This document shows, one piece after another, positions 36,255 to 45,232 of a DNA stretch of 64,000 nucleotides. The translations under genes and the position numbers were made by a program. Numbering within the stretch: the stretch's first letter is position 1; every line of letters begins with the position of its first letter. The stretch comes from Camelimonas fluminis (GTDB lineage: Bacteria; Pseudomonadota; Alphaproteobacteria; Rhizobiales; Beijerinckiaceae), in the NCBI RefSeq assembly GCF_014656355.1, contig NZ_BNCG01000011.1, positions 86,544 through 150,543 of the forward strand. Direction: 5' to 3'. The notes below the pieces were generated by a model, which saw only the letters and a list, made by a program, of their open reading frames with translations, searched no databases and was not told the origin of the DNA.

Positions 36255-38090
36255 ATGCCAGCCTATCGTTCGAGAACAACCACACATGGCCGCAACATGG
36301 CCGGGGCCCGCGGCCTCTGGCGCGCCACCGGCGTGAAGGACGGCGACTTCGGCAAACCGATCATCGCCGTGGTCAACTCCTTCACCCAGTTCGTGCCCGG
36401 TCACGTGCACCTGAAGGACCTTGGCCAGCTCGTGGCGCGCGAGATCGAGGCGGCGGGCGGCATCGCCAAGGAATTCAACACCATCGCCGTGGACGACGGC
36501 ATCGCCATGGGCCACGACGGCATGCTCTATTCGCTGCCGTCGCGCGAGATCATCGCCGACAGCGTCGAGTACATGGTCAACGCCCATTGCGCCGACGCGA
36601 TGGTCTGCATTTCCAATTGCGACAAGATCACCCCTGGCATGCTCAACGCCGCGATGCGGCTGAACATCCCGGCCGTGTTCGTCTCCGGCGGCCCGATGGA
36701 AGCCGGCAAGGTGGTGCTGCACGGCAAGAAGCAGGCGCTTGATCTGGTCGACGCCATGGTCGCCGCCGCCGACGAGAACGTCTCCGATGAAGACGTCAAG
36801 GTCATCGAGCGCTCGGCCTGCCCGACCTGCGGCTCCTGTTCCGGCATGTTCACCGCCAATTCGATGAATTGCCTGACAGAGGCGCTCGGCCTGTCGCTAC
36901 CGGGCAACGGTTCGGTGCTCGCCACCCACGCTGACCGCAAGCGCCTGTTCATCGAAGCCGGGCACCTGATCGTTGATCTCGCCCGCCGTTATTACGAGCA
37001 GGACGACGCCTCGGTGCTGCCGCGCAACATCGCCAACAAGCGGGCGTTCGAGAACGCCATGACGCTCGACATCGCCATGGGCGGCTCCACCAACACGGTG
37101 TTGCACATCCTGGCGGCGGCGCATGAGGGTAACGTCGACTTCACCATGGATGACATCGACGCCCTGTCGCGCAAGGCGCCGTGCCTGTCCAAGGTCGCGC
37201 CGGCCAAGCAGGACGTGCACATGGAAGACGTCCACCGCGCCGGCGGCATCATGGCCATTCTCGGCCAGCTTGAAGCCGGCGGCCTGATCCATCGCGACAC
37301 GCCCACCGTGCATACGGCGACCCTGGGCGAGGCCATCGACCGCTGGGCGATCGACCGCACCGACAGCGAAAGCGTCCGCGAATTCTTCCGCGCGGCGCCC
37401 GGCGGCGTCCCGACCCAGACGGCCTTCAGCCAAGCCTCACGCTGGGAGGAGCTGGATCTCGATCGCGAGAACGGCGTCATCCGTTCGGTGGAGCACCCGT
37501 TCTCGAAGGATGGCGGCCTCGCCGTCCTCAAGGGCAACATCGCGCTGGACGGCTGCATCGTCAAAACCGCCGGCGTGGACGAGTCGATCCTGAAGTTCTC
37601 CGGCCCGGCAGTGGTTTACGAGAGCCAGGACGACGCGGTGAAGGCCATCCTCGCCAAGCAGGTCAAGGCCGGCGACGTGGTGGTGATCCGCTACGAAGGC
37701 CCGAAGGGCGGTCCGGGCATGCAGGAGATGCTGTATCCAACCAGCTATCTGAAGTCCCGTGGCCTCGGCAAAGCCTGCGCGCTGATCACCGACGGACGTT
37801 TTTCGGGCGGCACCTCGGGCCTGTCCATCGGCCACGCCTCGCCAGAGGCGGCCCAGGGCGGCGCCATCGGTCTGGTGCACAATGGCGACATCATCGAGAT
37901 CGATATCCCGAACCGGACCATCCATCTCGCCGTGTCAGAGGCTGAGCTGGCCACACGCCGCGCCGAGCAGGACCGGCTTGGCTGGAAGCCCGCCGCCCCC
38001 CGGCCGCGCAATGTCACCACGGCGCTGAAAGCTTACGCCGCCTTCGCGTCGTCAGCCGACAGGGGCGCCGTGCGCGTCCTGCCAGAATAA
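36255..38090 (+). CDS. ilvD: Dihydroxy-acid dehydratase
   Basis: Dehydrates 2,3-dihydroxy-3-methylvalerate and -isovalerate in isoleucine and valine synthesis. The 611-residue protein starts [20 protein letters not shown] as in E. coli IlvD, so the ATG at 36255 is chosen over upstream candidates at 36231 and 36156. Cluster ligands are seen in [13 protein letters not shown] and [11 protein letters not shown], and the Mg-binding/active-site stretch [20 protein letters not shown] is near 510. The third cysteine region and length point to the 4Fe-4S type typical of E. coli-like enzymes. It stands alone; no other ilv genes are in the window. Confidence 0.97.
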   Translation: MPAYRSRTTTHGRNMAGARGLWRATGVKDGDFGKPIIAVVNSFTQFVPGHVHLKDLGQLVAREIEAAGGIAKEFNTIAVDDGIAMGHDGMLYSLPSREIIADSVEYMVNAHCADAMVCISNCDKITPGMLNAAMRLNIPAVFVSGGPMEAGKVVLHGKKQALDLVDAMVAAADENVSDEDVKVIERSACPTCGSCSGMFTANSMNCLTEALGLSLPGNGSVLATHADRKRLFIEAGHLIVDLARRYYEQDDASVLPRNIANKRAFENAMTLDIAMGGSTNTVLHILAAAHEGNVDFTMDDIDALSRKAPCLSKVAPAKQDVHMEDVHRAGGIMAILGQLEAGGLIHRDTPTVHTATLGEAIDRWAIDRTDSESVREFFRAAPGGVPTQTAFSQASRWEELDLDRENGVIRSVEHPFSKDGGLAVLKGNIALDGCIVKTAGVDESILKFSGPAVVYESQDDAVKAILAKQVKAGDVVVIRYEGPKGGPGMQEMLYPTSYLKSRGLGKACALITDGRFSGGTSGLSIGHASPEAAQGGAIGLVHNGDIIEIDIPNRTIHLAVSEAELATRRAEQDRLGWKPAAPRPRNVTTALKAYAAFASSADRGAVRVLPE

Positions 38091-38373
38091 TACGCGTCGC
38101 CGCGGCTTCCATCCGAAGTCGCGGCGGCCCCAATTCCCGGCGCGGGCTGCCTCGCCCCGTCCAGGCAGGCCGACGCCTCGCCGCCAGAACGCAAATAGAG
38201 CAGCCCGTTTTTCTGGAACCATTCCAGCAATTCCGGCCAACCGCGCAGCGACAATACTGCCCCCGGTTAACATTATTGCGTGACCGGCGCCAGCAGCGAC
38301 TGGCCGGCCATATACAGACGCGCGATCGCAGACCTATACTTGCAGAACCAACATCTCCTGCGAGGAAACGGTC

Positions 38374-38769
38374 ATGGAGTTCGCGTCCAGGTTTTCACCC
38401 TTCCTGCTTTCCATTTTGCGCATCATGTCGGGCCTGCTGGTGCTGCAGCACGGAACCAGCAAGATCCTGGGCTTTCCCACGGGCCCGATGAACAGCACCT
38501 CCATCACCAGTCTGAGCGGCGTTGGCGGACTGTTCGAACTGGTCTGCGGCGCACTGCTGATCATCGGCTTTCAGTCGCGCATCTCGGCCTTTCTCCTCAG
38601 CGGCATGACCGCGGTCGCCTATTTTGTCGTGCATGCGCCCAAAGGCTTCTTTCCACTGCTGAATGGCGGCGAACTCGCCGCGCTTTACTGCTTTACGTTC
38701 CTGTATCTTGCCGCCGCTGGCCCCGGCCCGCTGTCGATCGACGCGTTGACCGGACGCAAGGCCGGATAG
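38374..38769 (+). CDS. DoxX family membrane protein
   Basis: A 131-residue protein with four hydrophobic helices. LSILRIMSGLLVLQHGTSKI at the N terminus, followed by GLFELVCGALLIIGFQSRIS, is the DoxX pattern. Members are linked to thiol or sulfur redox balance and terminal oxidases in various organisms, but most have no assigned function. GAGGAA lies 7 bases before the ATG. It follows ilvD by 283 bases and appears to have its own promoter. Confidence 0.88.
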   Translation: MEFASRFSPFLLSILRIMSGLLVLQHGTSKILGFPTGPMNSTSITSLSGVGGLFELVCGALLIIGFQSRISAFLLSGMTAVAYFVVHAPKGFFPLLNGGELAALYCFTFLYLAAAGPGPLSIDALTGRKAG

Positions 38770-39274
38770 ACCAAGCCGGCTTCGCGGCGATGCTGCGTCT
38801 GGCCCCCCGCCAGGGGGCCCGGACTTGCCTGGAGCGCCCAGGGCAATAGCGACGTCATGCGCGAAGGGCGCCAGAATTGGGCCCGGCTCCAGCGTCCGGC
38901 CCGGTGGCGACGCCCAAGCCTGGGCTGTCTGGAGTATTTCCAAAGAAATCAGCCGGATCGACGGCTCGGAAAATCCGCCAGACCAGTATGCCAGGCCACT
39001 TGTGCACACAGGTTCGCATGATTGTGCGTGAGACAGAGCTTAAAAAGCAGGCGCCGTGAAAAACCGCGCGGTTCCTGCTTGCAGTTCGTGAATATTTTCC
39101 TTCATTCTGGCGCCGCGCATGGGGGAAATCGCATTCTGTGAAGGAACCCGGGGTGACAGGAGCAACGCCAGCCATCTGGCCGCACTCCGGACCCAGGCGC
39201 AGGATCCGGCGCTCCCGGGCCCACAACCCACCGCGCGCCATGGAATGGAACGCGGATATATTATGGAGTTTTCC
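38770..39274. other. Intergenic region, nothing recognised
   Basis: About 505 bases between the DoxX gene and the lipoprotein gene. Open frames on both strands lack ribosome binding sites and have low-complexity or Cys/Arg-rich translations, so no gene is called. GGAGCAACG-type purine patches occur near 39156 but do not form a convincing promoter. Confidence 0.4.
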
Positions 39275-39712
39275 ATGACCATCGCCCATGACGCCAGCAG
39301 GCTTTCGCTGCGCGCGCCCCGCGTCGGCTTCGCAGTGGCTGGCGCGCTGCTCGCCGCCGTTGCGGTCGCCGGCTGCCAGACGACGAAATCAACAACCGAC
39401 ATGCTGTCCGCTTCCGGCTTCAGCATCAAGGTGGCGAGCACGCCGCAGCAACAGGCCGCCCTCGCCAGCCTGCCGGCCGGAACCTTCACCATGCGCCATG
39501 TGAAGGGCAAGCCTGTCTTTATTTTTGCTGATCCGAAGGGCTGCAACTGCATCTATGTCGGCAGCGAAGCCAGCTACCAGCAGTTCAAGGCCCTGTCCGT
39601 GCAGCGTTCGATCGCCAATCAGGAACTGATGGCGGCGCAACTGAACCAGCAGGCCGCCTGGGATTATCAGACCTGGGGCGGCTGGGGCGGTCCTGGCTGG
39701 TGGTGGTGGTAA
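39275..39712 (+). CDS. Small lipoprotein with Trp-rich C terminus
   Basis: About 145 residues, no named family. The N terminus has a hydrophobic stretch ending AAVAVAGCQTTKS, a good lipobox (VAGC), so the mature protein should be lipid-anchored, probably in the outer membrane. The middle contains a CNC pair (DPKGCNCIYVGSEASYQQFK), and the C terminus is extreme, GGWGGPGWWWW. The ATG at 39275 has GGAG six bases upstream; an in-frame ATG at 39263 is possible. The aromatic tail could bind to glycan or membrane. Confidence 0.7.
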   Translation: MTIAHDASRLSLRAPRVGFAVAGALLAAVAVAGCQTTKSTTDMLSASGFSIKVASTPQQQAALASLPAGTFTMRHVKGKPVFIFADPKGCNCIYVGSEASYQQFKALSVQRSIANQELMAAQLNQQAAWDYQTWGGWGGPGWWWW

Positions 39713-40259
39713 GCACCCGCCAGCCCGGCCGGGGCCTGGGGGCACGGAGCTTCGCATCCACAAGGTCACCGGAAGTATGAGTGGGTTGCCTGTCACGGCA
39801 TGACAGCCAGGCGGGCAATCCACCCGGCGGTGACTTGCCAGATCTGTGAGCCGCTGCGCCGCTCCACAGATCTGGATCGCGATCCAACAAACACCTCTCC
39901 CGCAATCGCCGTGCATTCAGCGGCATGGGGCGATTTCGGGATGGGGCGGCTCCTTGCCCGCCCGGGAAACAGTCGGGACCAGTTGCAGCAGCTTTTGCCC
40001 CAAAGCGACATCCGCTCATGCGGGGCGGGGTTTTCGTCCTGTTTCTCCCGGCTGGGTCCATTTTCCTCACGCGAGGCGATATCCGCTTCGCTGTAAAATG
40101 CTCCTGAACGCATTTGACATTGGCATCCACGTTCATTTCGGCATCCACGTTCACTTCACGCGGCTGGCAAATGTCAAGTTCACGGGCTCCACAGGAAAAC
40201 CAACGCGTTGCTGATCCTGTTTTTCGCTTCCGACATTCGCTCCTGCCGACGCCGGACGA
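39713..40259. other. Intergenic region with hairpins and a small tandem repeat
   Basis: No gene is supported in 547 bases. Visible structure: a 6-bp hairpin CTGTCA/TGACAG at 39790-39806; a perfect 11-bp inverted repeat CCAGATCTGTG/CACAGATCTGG at 39838-39875; and at 40114-40177 an inverted pair TTGACATT/AATGTCAA enclosing two copies of an 18-bp unit. Confidence 0.5.
40122..40157. repeat. 18-bp tandem repeat
   Basis: GGCATCCACGTTCATTTC is followed directly by GGCATCCACGTTCACTTC, one mismatch. The pair is framed by TTGACATT (40114-40121) and its inverted copy AATGTCAA (40170-40177). Confidence 0.8.
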
Positions 40260-40424
40260 TCAGACAATCGGCCCGATGCCGCCGGTGAGCAGCAGGATGA
40301 TCAGCAAAATCAGGAGGATGCCGCCAAGGCCGAGCCCCTGGTTGCGGTAGCGTCCGCCGCCATAGAACATCCCGCCGCCGCCAAAGAGCAGGATGAGAAT
40401 GATGAGGATCAATAAAAGGGACAT
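40260..40424 (-). CDS. Very small Gly/Leu/Ile-rich membrane protein
   Basis: A 54-residue protein: a hydrophobic segment LLLILIILILLFGGGG, a polar glycine-rich turn (MFYGGGRYRNQGLGLGG) and a second hydrophobic segment ILLILLIILLLTGGIG. It resembles the DUF3309-type short membrane proteins, which have no known function. GAGG lies 9-12 bases before the ATG at 40424. The codon pattern and the two matched helices make it more than a chance frame. It is divergent from the DUF6790-like gene. Confidence 0.6.
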   Translation of the reverse strand: MSLLLILIILILLFGGGGMFYGGGRYRNQGLGLGGILLILLIILLLTGGIGPIV

Positions 40425-40536
40425 TTCCAAACCTCGCGCCCGACCTGATCTTCAATCAACGTGAATTTGCGACAGGTTGTTCCCGGGGCTGCGTGCGCCG
40501 CCCTGCTTTCACCGCACCAACACAAGGCTGCCAGAC

Positions 40537-41052
40537 ATGCGCGACATCATCGTTTTTCTGCTGTCGAACTTCACGCTGACGCTGCTGGTCGTGGGGCTGG
40601 CGGCTTCGGTGATCTCGCTGCTTCTGGCGGCCAGGCCGCTGACGAAGGCGCATATTTACGAGGCGCTGCTGTTTTATTTCATCTTCTTCTCAATCGGCGT
40701 CAGCAACCTCTACAACTTCATCATGCACACCGCATTTTCAGAGATGACCGCGCGTTTTATCGGTTGGGCGGACAGTCCGTTCCAGCTTGAGGTGGGTTTC
40801 GCCAGCCTCGGCTTCTCCCTGGTTGGCTTTCTGGCCTGCTGGCGCAGCTTTGACATGCGTCTCGCCGCCATCCTTGGCCCGGCATTCTTTCTCTGGGGCG
40901 CGGCCAGCGTGCATGTTTACCAGATGATCGCGGCGCACAATTTCGCGCCAGGCAACGCTGGCGTGGTCTTCTGGACGGATATTTTCACGCCGGCGATTGG
41001 CTTTGGGTTGCTCTGGCTCCAGCGTCGCAGCCATGTCGGGGTCCGTTCATAG
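40537..41052 (+). CDS. DUF6790-like multi-pass membrane protein
   Basis: A 171-residue inner-membrane protein with about five hydrophobic helices (FTLTLLVVGLAASVISLLL, FYFIFFSIGVSNLYNFIM, FQLEVGFASLGFSLVGFLAC and others). The central SPFQLEVGFASLGF and the His residues in VHVYQMIAAHNFAPGNAG are shared with the family annotated DUF6790, whose role is unknown. The ATG at 40537 has AAGG ten bases upstream; the frame extends to 40477 without support. Confidence 0.7.
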   Translation: MRDIIVFLLSNFTLTLLVVGLAASVISLLLAARPLTKAHIYEALLFYFIFFSIGVSNLYNFIMHTAFSEMTARFIGWADSPFQLEVGFASLGFSLVGFLACWRSFDMRLAAILGPAFFLWGAASVHVYQMIAAHNFAPGNAGVVFWTDIFTPAIGFGLLWLQRRSHVGVRS

Positions 41053-41124
41053 CCATGCGGTTACGACATTGCCCGCCAACCCATCCCTCCCTACGATGAA
41101 ACAAAATCATATGGGAGGATTACG

Positions 41125-41226
41125 ATGTCGCGAAACGATCTGGTGCATATCGGGATCATGCTGTCAGCGCTTTTTGGCTCCGGCCTGGTCGCAGCGCTTC
41201 TCGTCGGCAGGATGATGGCCGGATAA
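41125..41226 (+). CDS. 33-residue single-span membrane peptide
   Basis: A short frame with a near-ideal ribosome binding site (GGGAGGA, 6 bases before the ATG). It encodes MSRNDLVHIGIMLSALFGSG followed by a hydrophobic end (LVAALLVGRMMAG), so one membrane span. It starts 72 bases after the DUF6790-like gene and may be cotranscribed. No family is known to me; the strong initiation signal is the main evidence. Confidence 0.5.
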   Translation: MSRNDLVHIGIMLSALFGSGLVAALLVGRMMAG

Positions 41227-41803
41227 CAGTTCGTTTTCGACACGCTTCCCCGGAAAACAACGTGATCGCCAATGATCACGTTACGATTCCAGTCCTGGCG
41301 AACGCCTCCAATGTCACGGGGGCGCCGGGATGAGGGCTCGACCGCGCTTGGCCCTGATGGCGTCCGGGGCAGGTTGAAGCTGCATCGGAACAAACTTGCG
41401 ACGGTCTGGCGTCCACAGGCCCGCCGTCAGGCAAGCTGTTATGGAGGCCAGGTCGTTTGCATGTCTTCCCATCGGCAAAGTGTACGCGCCTGCGCGAAGA
41501 CATATCCCTGGCGCTCATCAACGAATGGCCGGACAGTATTATGCGGATACAGAGCAAATATTCGTGTGGAGCTGCATCTGGACCTCGCGCGGCGTTGACC
41601 GGCATGGTCCCTGCGTCAGAGCGGACCCAAATCCGCGTCCTTGCAAAAAACACAATCGGCGGGTAACTTCATTGCATCGAACTTGCTGATGAACTTTCCT
41701 GCTGCGCGCACGCGCATTTGTGACTTCCTCTCTCAATTTCGTGTTCATGGCGCCTGACATTGTCAGGCGTTATTTTTCCATGTCGTTTCGAAAGGAAGTC
41801 GTC
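41227..41803. other. Intergenic region and probable long csp leader
   Basis: No gene is supported in 577 bases. A perfect 9-bp hairpin, AACGTGATC/GATCACGTT at 41259-41282, follows the 33-residue gene and may terminate it. The part next to the cold-shock gene is probably its 5' untranslated leader; such leaders are often long and temperature-sensitive, but I see no motif that proves it. Confidence 0.4.
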
Positions 41804-42013
41804 ATGAATACCGGTGTCGTCAAATTCTTTAACACCACCAAGGGCTTTGGATTCATTCAGCCCGACGATGGCAAGGCTGACGTGTTTGTGCACATCTCCG
41901 CCGTTGAGCGTTCCGGCATGCAGACCCTTCACGAGGGCCAGAAGGTGTCTTTCGACATCGTGATGGACCAGCGCAAGGGCAAGTCGGCGGCCGAAAACCT
42001 CAAGGCCATCTGA
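41804..42013 (+). CDS. Cold-shock protein (CspA family)
   Basis: A 69-residue OB-fold nucleic-acid chaperone. RNP1 is intact ([11 protein letters not shown]) and RNP2 reads [16 protein letters not shown] supplies the usual aromatic and basic residues. It probably melts RNA secondary structure in the cytosol. AAAGGAAG precedes the ATG. It is followed 62 bases later by a degenerate copy of the same fold. Whether it is cold-induced or constitutive cannot be told. Confidence 0.95.
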   Translation: MNTGVVKFFNTTKGFGFIQPDDGKADVFVHISAVERSGMQTLHEGQKVSFDIVMDQRKGKSAAENLKAI

Positions 42014-42075
42014 CATCAGATTGCAACAACGGGAAGGCCGGATTGCCGGCCCTCCCTCTTCCAGCAGGAGTACTT

Positions 42076-42303
42076 TTGTTTACAGGCGCCATTACGTTCT
42101 ACAATCCGTTTAAAAATTGTGGTTATATTCAGCCGGACGATGGCTCGACGTGGATCTTCATCAGTTCCGACGACATTGAGCGATCCGGCATTTCTCCGGT
42201 TTTTCCTGGAAAAAGGGTCAAGTTTACCCTCAATAGTCCAGAGTTTTCATCTCCTGCCGGGCGGCAGGCCCTGAAGAGCACGGGAAAACCAGGCAACTGC
42301 TGA
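42076..42303 (+). CDS. Degenerate cold-shock-domain protein
   Basis: A 75-residue paralogue of the preceding protein. GAITFYNPFKNCGYIQPDDG aligns with [20 protein letters not shown], and IFISSDDIERSG with [12 protein letters not shown], but the RNA-binding positions have changed: RNP1 KGFGF has become KNCGY and RNP2 VFVHI has become IFISS. The C terminus is longer and ends in cysteine (KPGNC). The start is a TTG at 42076 with AGGAG five bases upstream; a TTG at 42043 is a poorer choice. Same-strand spacing suggests cotranscription with the canonical gene. Loss of the aromatic patch predicts weak or altered RNA binding. Confidence 0.7.
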   Translation: MFTGAITFYNPFKNCGYIQPDDGSTWIFISSDDIERSGISPVFPGKRVKFTLNSPEFSSPAGRQALKSTGKPGNC

Positions 42304-42858
42304 TTCATGGTGCGGACGCAAGCTGTCCATGGACCTCGCCAATCAGTGCGCCAGAGACCTCAGCCGCCAGCCCTCCGCAATGCGGGACCGCATCTGCTGC
42401 GCCAGATGGCCACGGGCAGGCTTTTGCTGCTACAGACTCTCTGCGCGCGCTCCAGCCGCAACCTCGCCAGACAGTTACAAAAAACAGGACCTGTTTCGGC
42501 GGTGCGTCGCCGCTTGTCGCAGGCCCGACCGGCCGCCCCCGCCACGCCATCAGCCCCGGCGATGCAACAGCAGCGATATTCAGGAACAGGCCATGGCGAG
42601 CGCCCAACGGGCGATAGCTCCATGATTGCATGACTGGCGGGTGAACAGAGCTGCGCCCGTCCCGGCCGCATCCACATTTTGCGGCCGCGACGCGCCGGCA
42701 TGTCGCCCCCCGAAACCGCCAGCCCGGCTTTTCCGCCCCGCGACGGCCAGTCTCGCCGGCGTCCGCGGTTGCCGGCGGTGGCTGTCGCCTGGCAGGCGCC
42801 ATTTGGCGGGGCGCAGAATTCCTCGCCGGCTCTCCGCAGCCGGTATCCCGAACAGCCT
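42304..42858. other. Intergenic region, nothing recognised
   Basis: About 555 bases without a supported gene. Both strands have long open frames, but their translations are Arg/Pro/Ala-rich, lack ribosome binding sites and suggest no protein family. A decayed gene cannot be excluded. Confidence 0.4.
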
Positions 42859-43122
42859 CTATGTCAGCAGTCTGTCCCGCTTCGCCTTACCTGGAGCGAC
42901 TTTGCTGGCGTCGCCGCCGGCCGCGCCGTCTCTGGCGGGTCCGGTCTTGCCGTTGACATGTGAACCACCCTTGCGCCCGGCCTCCGCAGCCAGGTCCAGG
43001 TTGATCGCGAAGGCGCGTTTCTCCTTAGGCACACTGCGCCCGCCCATGCTGGCTATTGCCCGAACCCGAGCCGGGTCCATTGAAGCAAATCCGCGTCGGG
43101 ACTTTGGCGTTACGTCATTCAT
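42859..43122 (-). CDS. KGG-repeat stress-associated protein, second copy
   Basis: An 87-residue hydrophilic protein, paralogue of the gene at 4712-5050. MNDVTPKSRRGFASMDPARV is followed by IASMGGRSVPKEKRAFAINL and AAEAGRKGGSHV, two KGG-type modules (the first with MGG). The C terminus is Gly/Ala/Lys-rich. The ATG at 43122 has AGGGAGAG about 8 bases upstream. Function as for YciG-like proteins is unknown; it sits alone in a gene-poor stretch. Confidence 0.75.
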   Translation of the reverse strand: MNDVTPKSRRGFASMDPARVRAIASMGGRSVPKEKRAFAINLDLAAEAGRKGGSHVNGKTGPARDGAAGGDASKVAPGKAKRDRLLT

Positions 43123-43572
43123 GGCGTGGCTCTCCCTTCTTCCGCCAGATACCGTGGCGGCTTCGGCAGACCCAGATTCACGGATACGTGAAGTACCTGT
43201 CAATCGTGCGCGGAGCAGCCCGGGCGCCCGAACCTACGTCTTCCGGATAGGGCCATGCGGCGCGACGCACGGCCGTCCGGATGCACGAAATCCCATAATC
43301 CCAGAGGAATATTGTCGCCATGCCGCGAAATATTGCGTCAGAGGGCTTCCTTTCCCTCGCCCGACCTGGCGGCGTCGCCAGCCCCAAATGGGCTCCCCTG
43401 GACGAGAGCCCCCCATATTCATGGCGCCTCCAAATGAGTATGGCGCTCGCCAAATTGCTGATGCTTTACGCAACGCAGCGCCAGGCGACCTGATGGAGCC
43501 GGAAGGCGGCGCCTCTGGCAGGGGCCCGGCCGGCTCCATCGGCCATGGAGACGGGGCGTCCGGTGGCAATGG
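43123..43572. other. Intergenic region, nothing recognised
   Basis: 450 bases between the KGG gene and the dehydrogenase-like gene. Frames on both strands lack initiation signals. It should contain the KGG promoter on the reverse strand; no GGAAC-type element was found there. Confidence 0.4.
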
Positions 43573-44370
43573 TCAGGCGATCGTTGCGCCGGCAGTCATG
43601 TTGACCACTGTCGCCGTCATCGCGCCGGCATGGTCCGATGCGAGAAACGCCACCATCGCCGCGACCTGGGCGAGCGTTGGCAGCCGGTTCAGCATGGTGC
43701 TTCGCGCGGCGGCGCCCACCCATTGCTCCACGGTCAATCCCGCCGCCTGCGCCTTTGCAGCGAACACCTCGCGGGTGTGGGAGCCCGCCTGAACCGCGTC
43801 GACGATCGCGTGAGAGCGCACGCAGACGACGCGGATATTCCGCGGGCCAAGTTCACTTGCCAGCGCTTTGACGAAGGCTTCCACGCCGGCGCACCCGACG
43901 ATGTGACCGAGATGGCCTGGCGTCGCCATCGTTGCGGCAGGCGCGACCACCGAAATGATAGCCCCCGGGCGCTCGCCGCCCATGTGCGGCGCGACAGCCC
44001 TGGAAATGTTGAACTGGGCCGCAAGGAGCGGGTCAAAGCCCTGCATGAACTCCGCCAGCGAAAGTTCGGCGATTCCCTTGCCCTGATCATGCATGAAACC
44101 GGTGGCGTTGATCGCCACGTCAATTGGCCCGGCCTGTTGGGCAAGGCTGGCCATCCGCTCGCTCGTGGCCGGCCCATCACACACGTCAACGCTGAACGTA
44201 TCGGCGACGCCTCCCGCCGCGCGGATTTCGCTGGCAACCCGGTCGAGCCTGTCCTGGTTGCGCGCGCCGAGATAAACACGCGCGCCCTCGCGCGCCAGCG
44301 CATGCGCAACCGCCCGGCCAACGGCCCCGGTTCCGCCGAAGATCACCGCGACCTTGCCTTCAACCAGCAT
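43573..44370 (-). CDS. Short-chain dehydrogenase homologue lacking the catalytic triad
   Basis: A 265-residue Rossmann-fold protein of the SDR superfamily. The cofactor loop is intact (VAVIFGGTGAVGRAVAHALA), NADP or NAD being plausible, and INATGF stands for the usual NNAG. Where active enzymes have Ser, Tyr and Lys (YxxxK) it reads VVAPAATMATPGHLGHIVGC, then AGVEAFVKALA: the Tyr position is His and the Lys position is Cys, and the Ser is replaced by Ala or Pro. The C-terminal LASDHAGAMTATVVNMTAGA is typical. It may bind a nucleotide without catalysis, or use a different mechanism. Confidence 0.8.
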   Translation of the reverse strand: MLVEGKVAVIFGGTGAVGRAVAHALAREGARVYLGARNQDRLDRVASEIRAAGGVADTFSVDVCDGPATSERMASLAQQAGPIDVAINATGFMHDQGKGIAELSLAEFMQGFDPLLAAQFNISRAVAPHMGGERPGAIISVVAPAATMATPGHLGHIVGCAGVEAFVKALASELGPRNIRVVCVRSHAIVDAVQAGSHTREVFAAKAQAAGLTVEQWVGAAARSTMLNRLPTLAQVAAMVAFLASDHAGAMTATVVNMTAGATIA

Positions 44371-44623
44371 GGGGCATTCCTGGGTTCACAGGCGGACGCG
44401 GGAAGCAGTTGATCCCGCCGCGCCCCGCTCCGCGACTATGTCCGCGTTTCGTGGATTCCGGAAAACCTGGTTTGCCATCCTCCGTCAAAACAATGTGATG
44501 GGTCAGCAGTCCGGTTGACGGGGCAAAGCGCCGGGAGGCGCGAAAAGCCCGTCGCCTCGCTGCGCCGCCCTGGTTGGCGGCGGCCTGTCTGGAGATGTAA
44601 ACGTCAGCCCCGCCTCACGCACC

Positions 44624-44932
44624 TCACAGCCTGATCAGATCATCAGCGACATTGAGCGCGAACACGGCCGCCTGGGCAAGAGCGGCAATCGAAGCCGCCG
44701 CAGCAGCAGCCATGTTGTACTTCGTAGCCAGGATCAGCCCATTGCGGTGCCGGTCCAGGTTTTTCGCCATCTCGTGCGCCCACCTGGCGACCTCGCCTTT
44801 CTGAATCGCATCGCTCTCCTCCGACGGCGCGATCGCCGGCACCTTCACGGCGGCAGAGCGCATCCAGAGGAAGCCGGCCGCAAGCGACGCAACGACAGAC
44901 GCAATATGCAGCACGACATGCACGTAGGTCAT
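44624..44932 (-). CDS. Small membrane protein with two hydrophobic segments
   Basis: 102 residues, not recognised. The first helix (VVLHIASVVASLAAGFLWM) and a second Ala-rich helix (MAAAAAASIAALAQAAVFAL) frame a charged middle (APSEESDAIQKGEVARWAHE). CTGGAGATC before the ATG provides a ribosome binding site. A hairpin-like helix arrangement with both ends on one side is likely. No partner is obvious. Confidence 0.6.
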   Translation of the reverse strand: MTYVHVVLHIASVVASLAAGFLWMRSAAVKVPAIAPSEESDAIQKGEVARWAHEMAKNLDRHRNGLILATKYNMAAAAAASIAALAQAAVFALNVADDLIRL

Positions 44933-45232
44933 TCAACAGATCTCCAGGCCATACAGGTTTCCAGCGGTTTCAGAACGCATGCGGACCCGGATTTCAAGAC
45001 CCCCGCCGTGGCTTCCCGCGCATTTGCTGAAGGGAACTGTCGCCAGGACCTGACGAGGCGGACTGGGGCCCCGGCATTCGAAACGGGCTGGACCGGTCGG
45101 GGCGACCTGACAAAGGCGCTGATCAGGTCAGGAGAAATTTACGGCGAAACGAACTGCATGGAGCCCGCCCCCGGAGCAAGGGTCGTGGCCGGAGCCGGCG
45201 GGAAACAGGAGGCCAGTCGCCGCGCTGGCGCG
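44933..45232. other. Intergenic region with one inverted repeat
   Basis: 300 bases, no gene supported. GACCTGA at 45104-45110 pairs with TCAGGTC at 45123-45129 across a 12-nt loop. It could form part of a terminator or operator. Confidence 0.35.
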
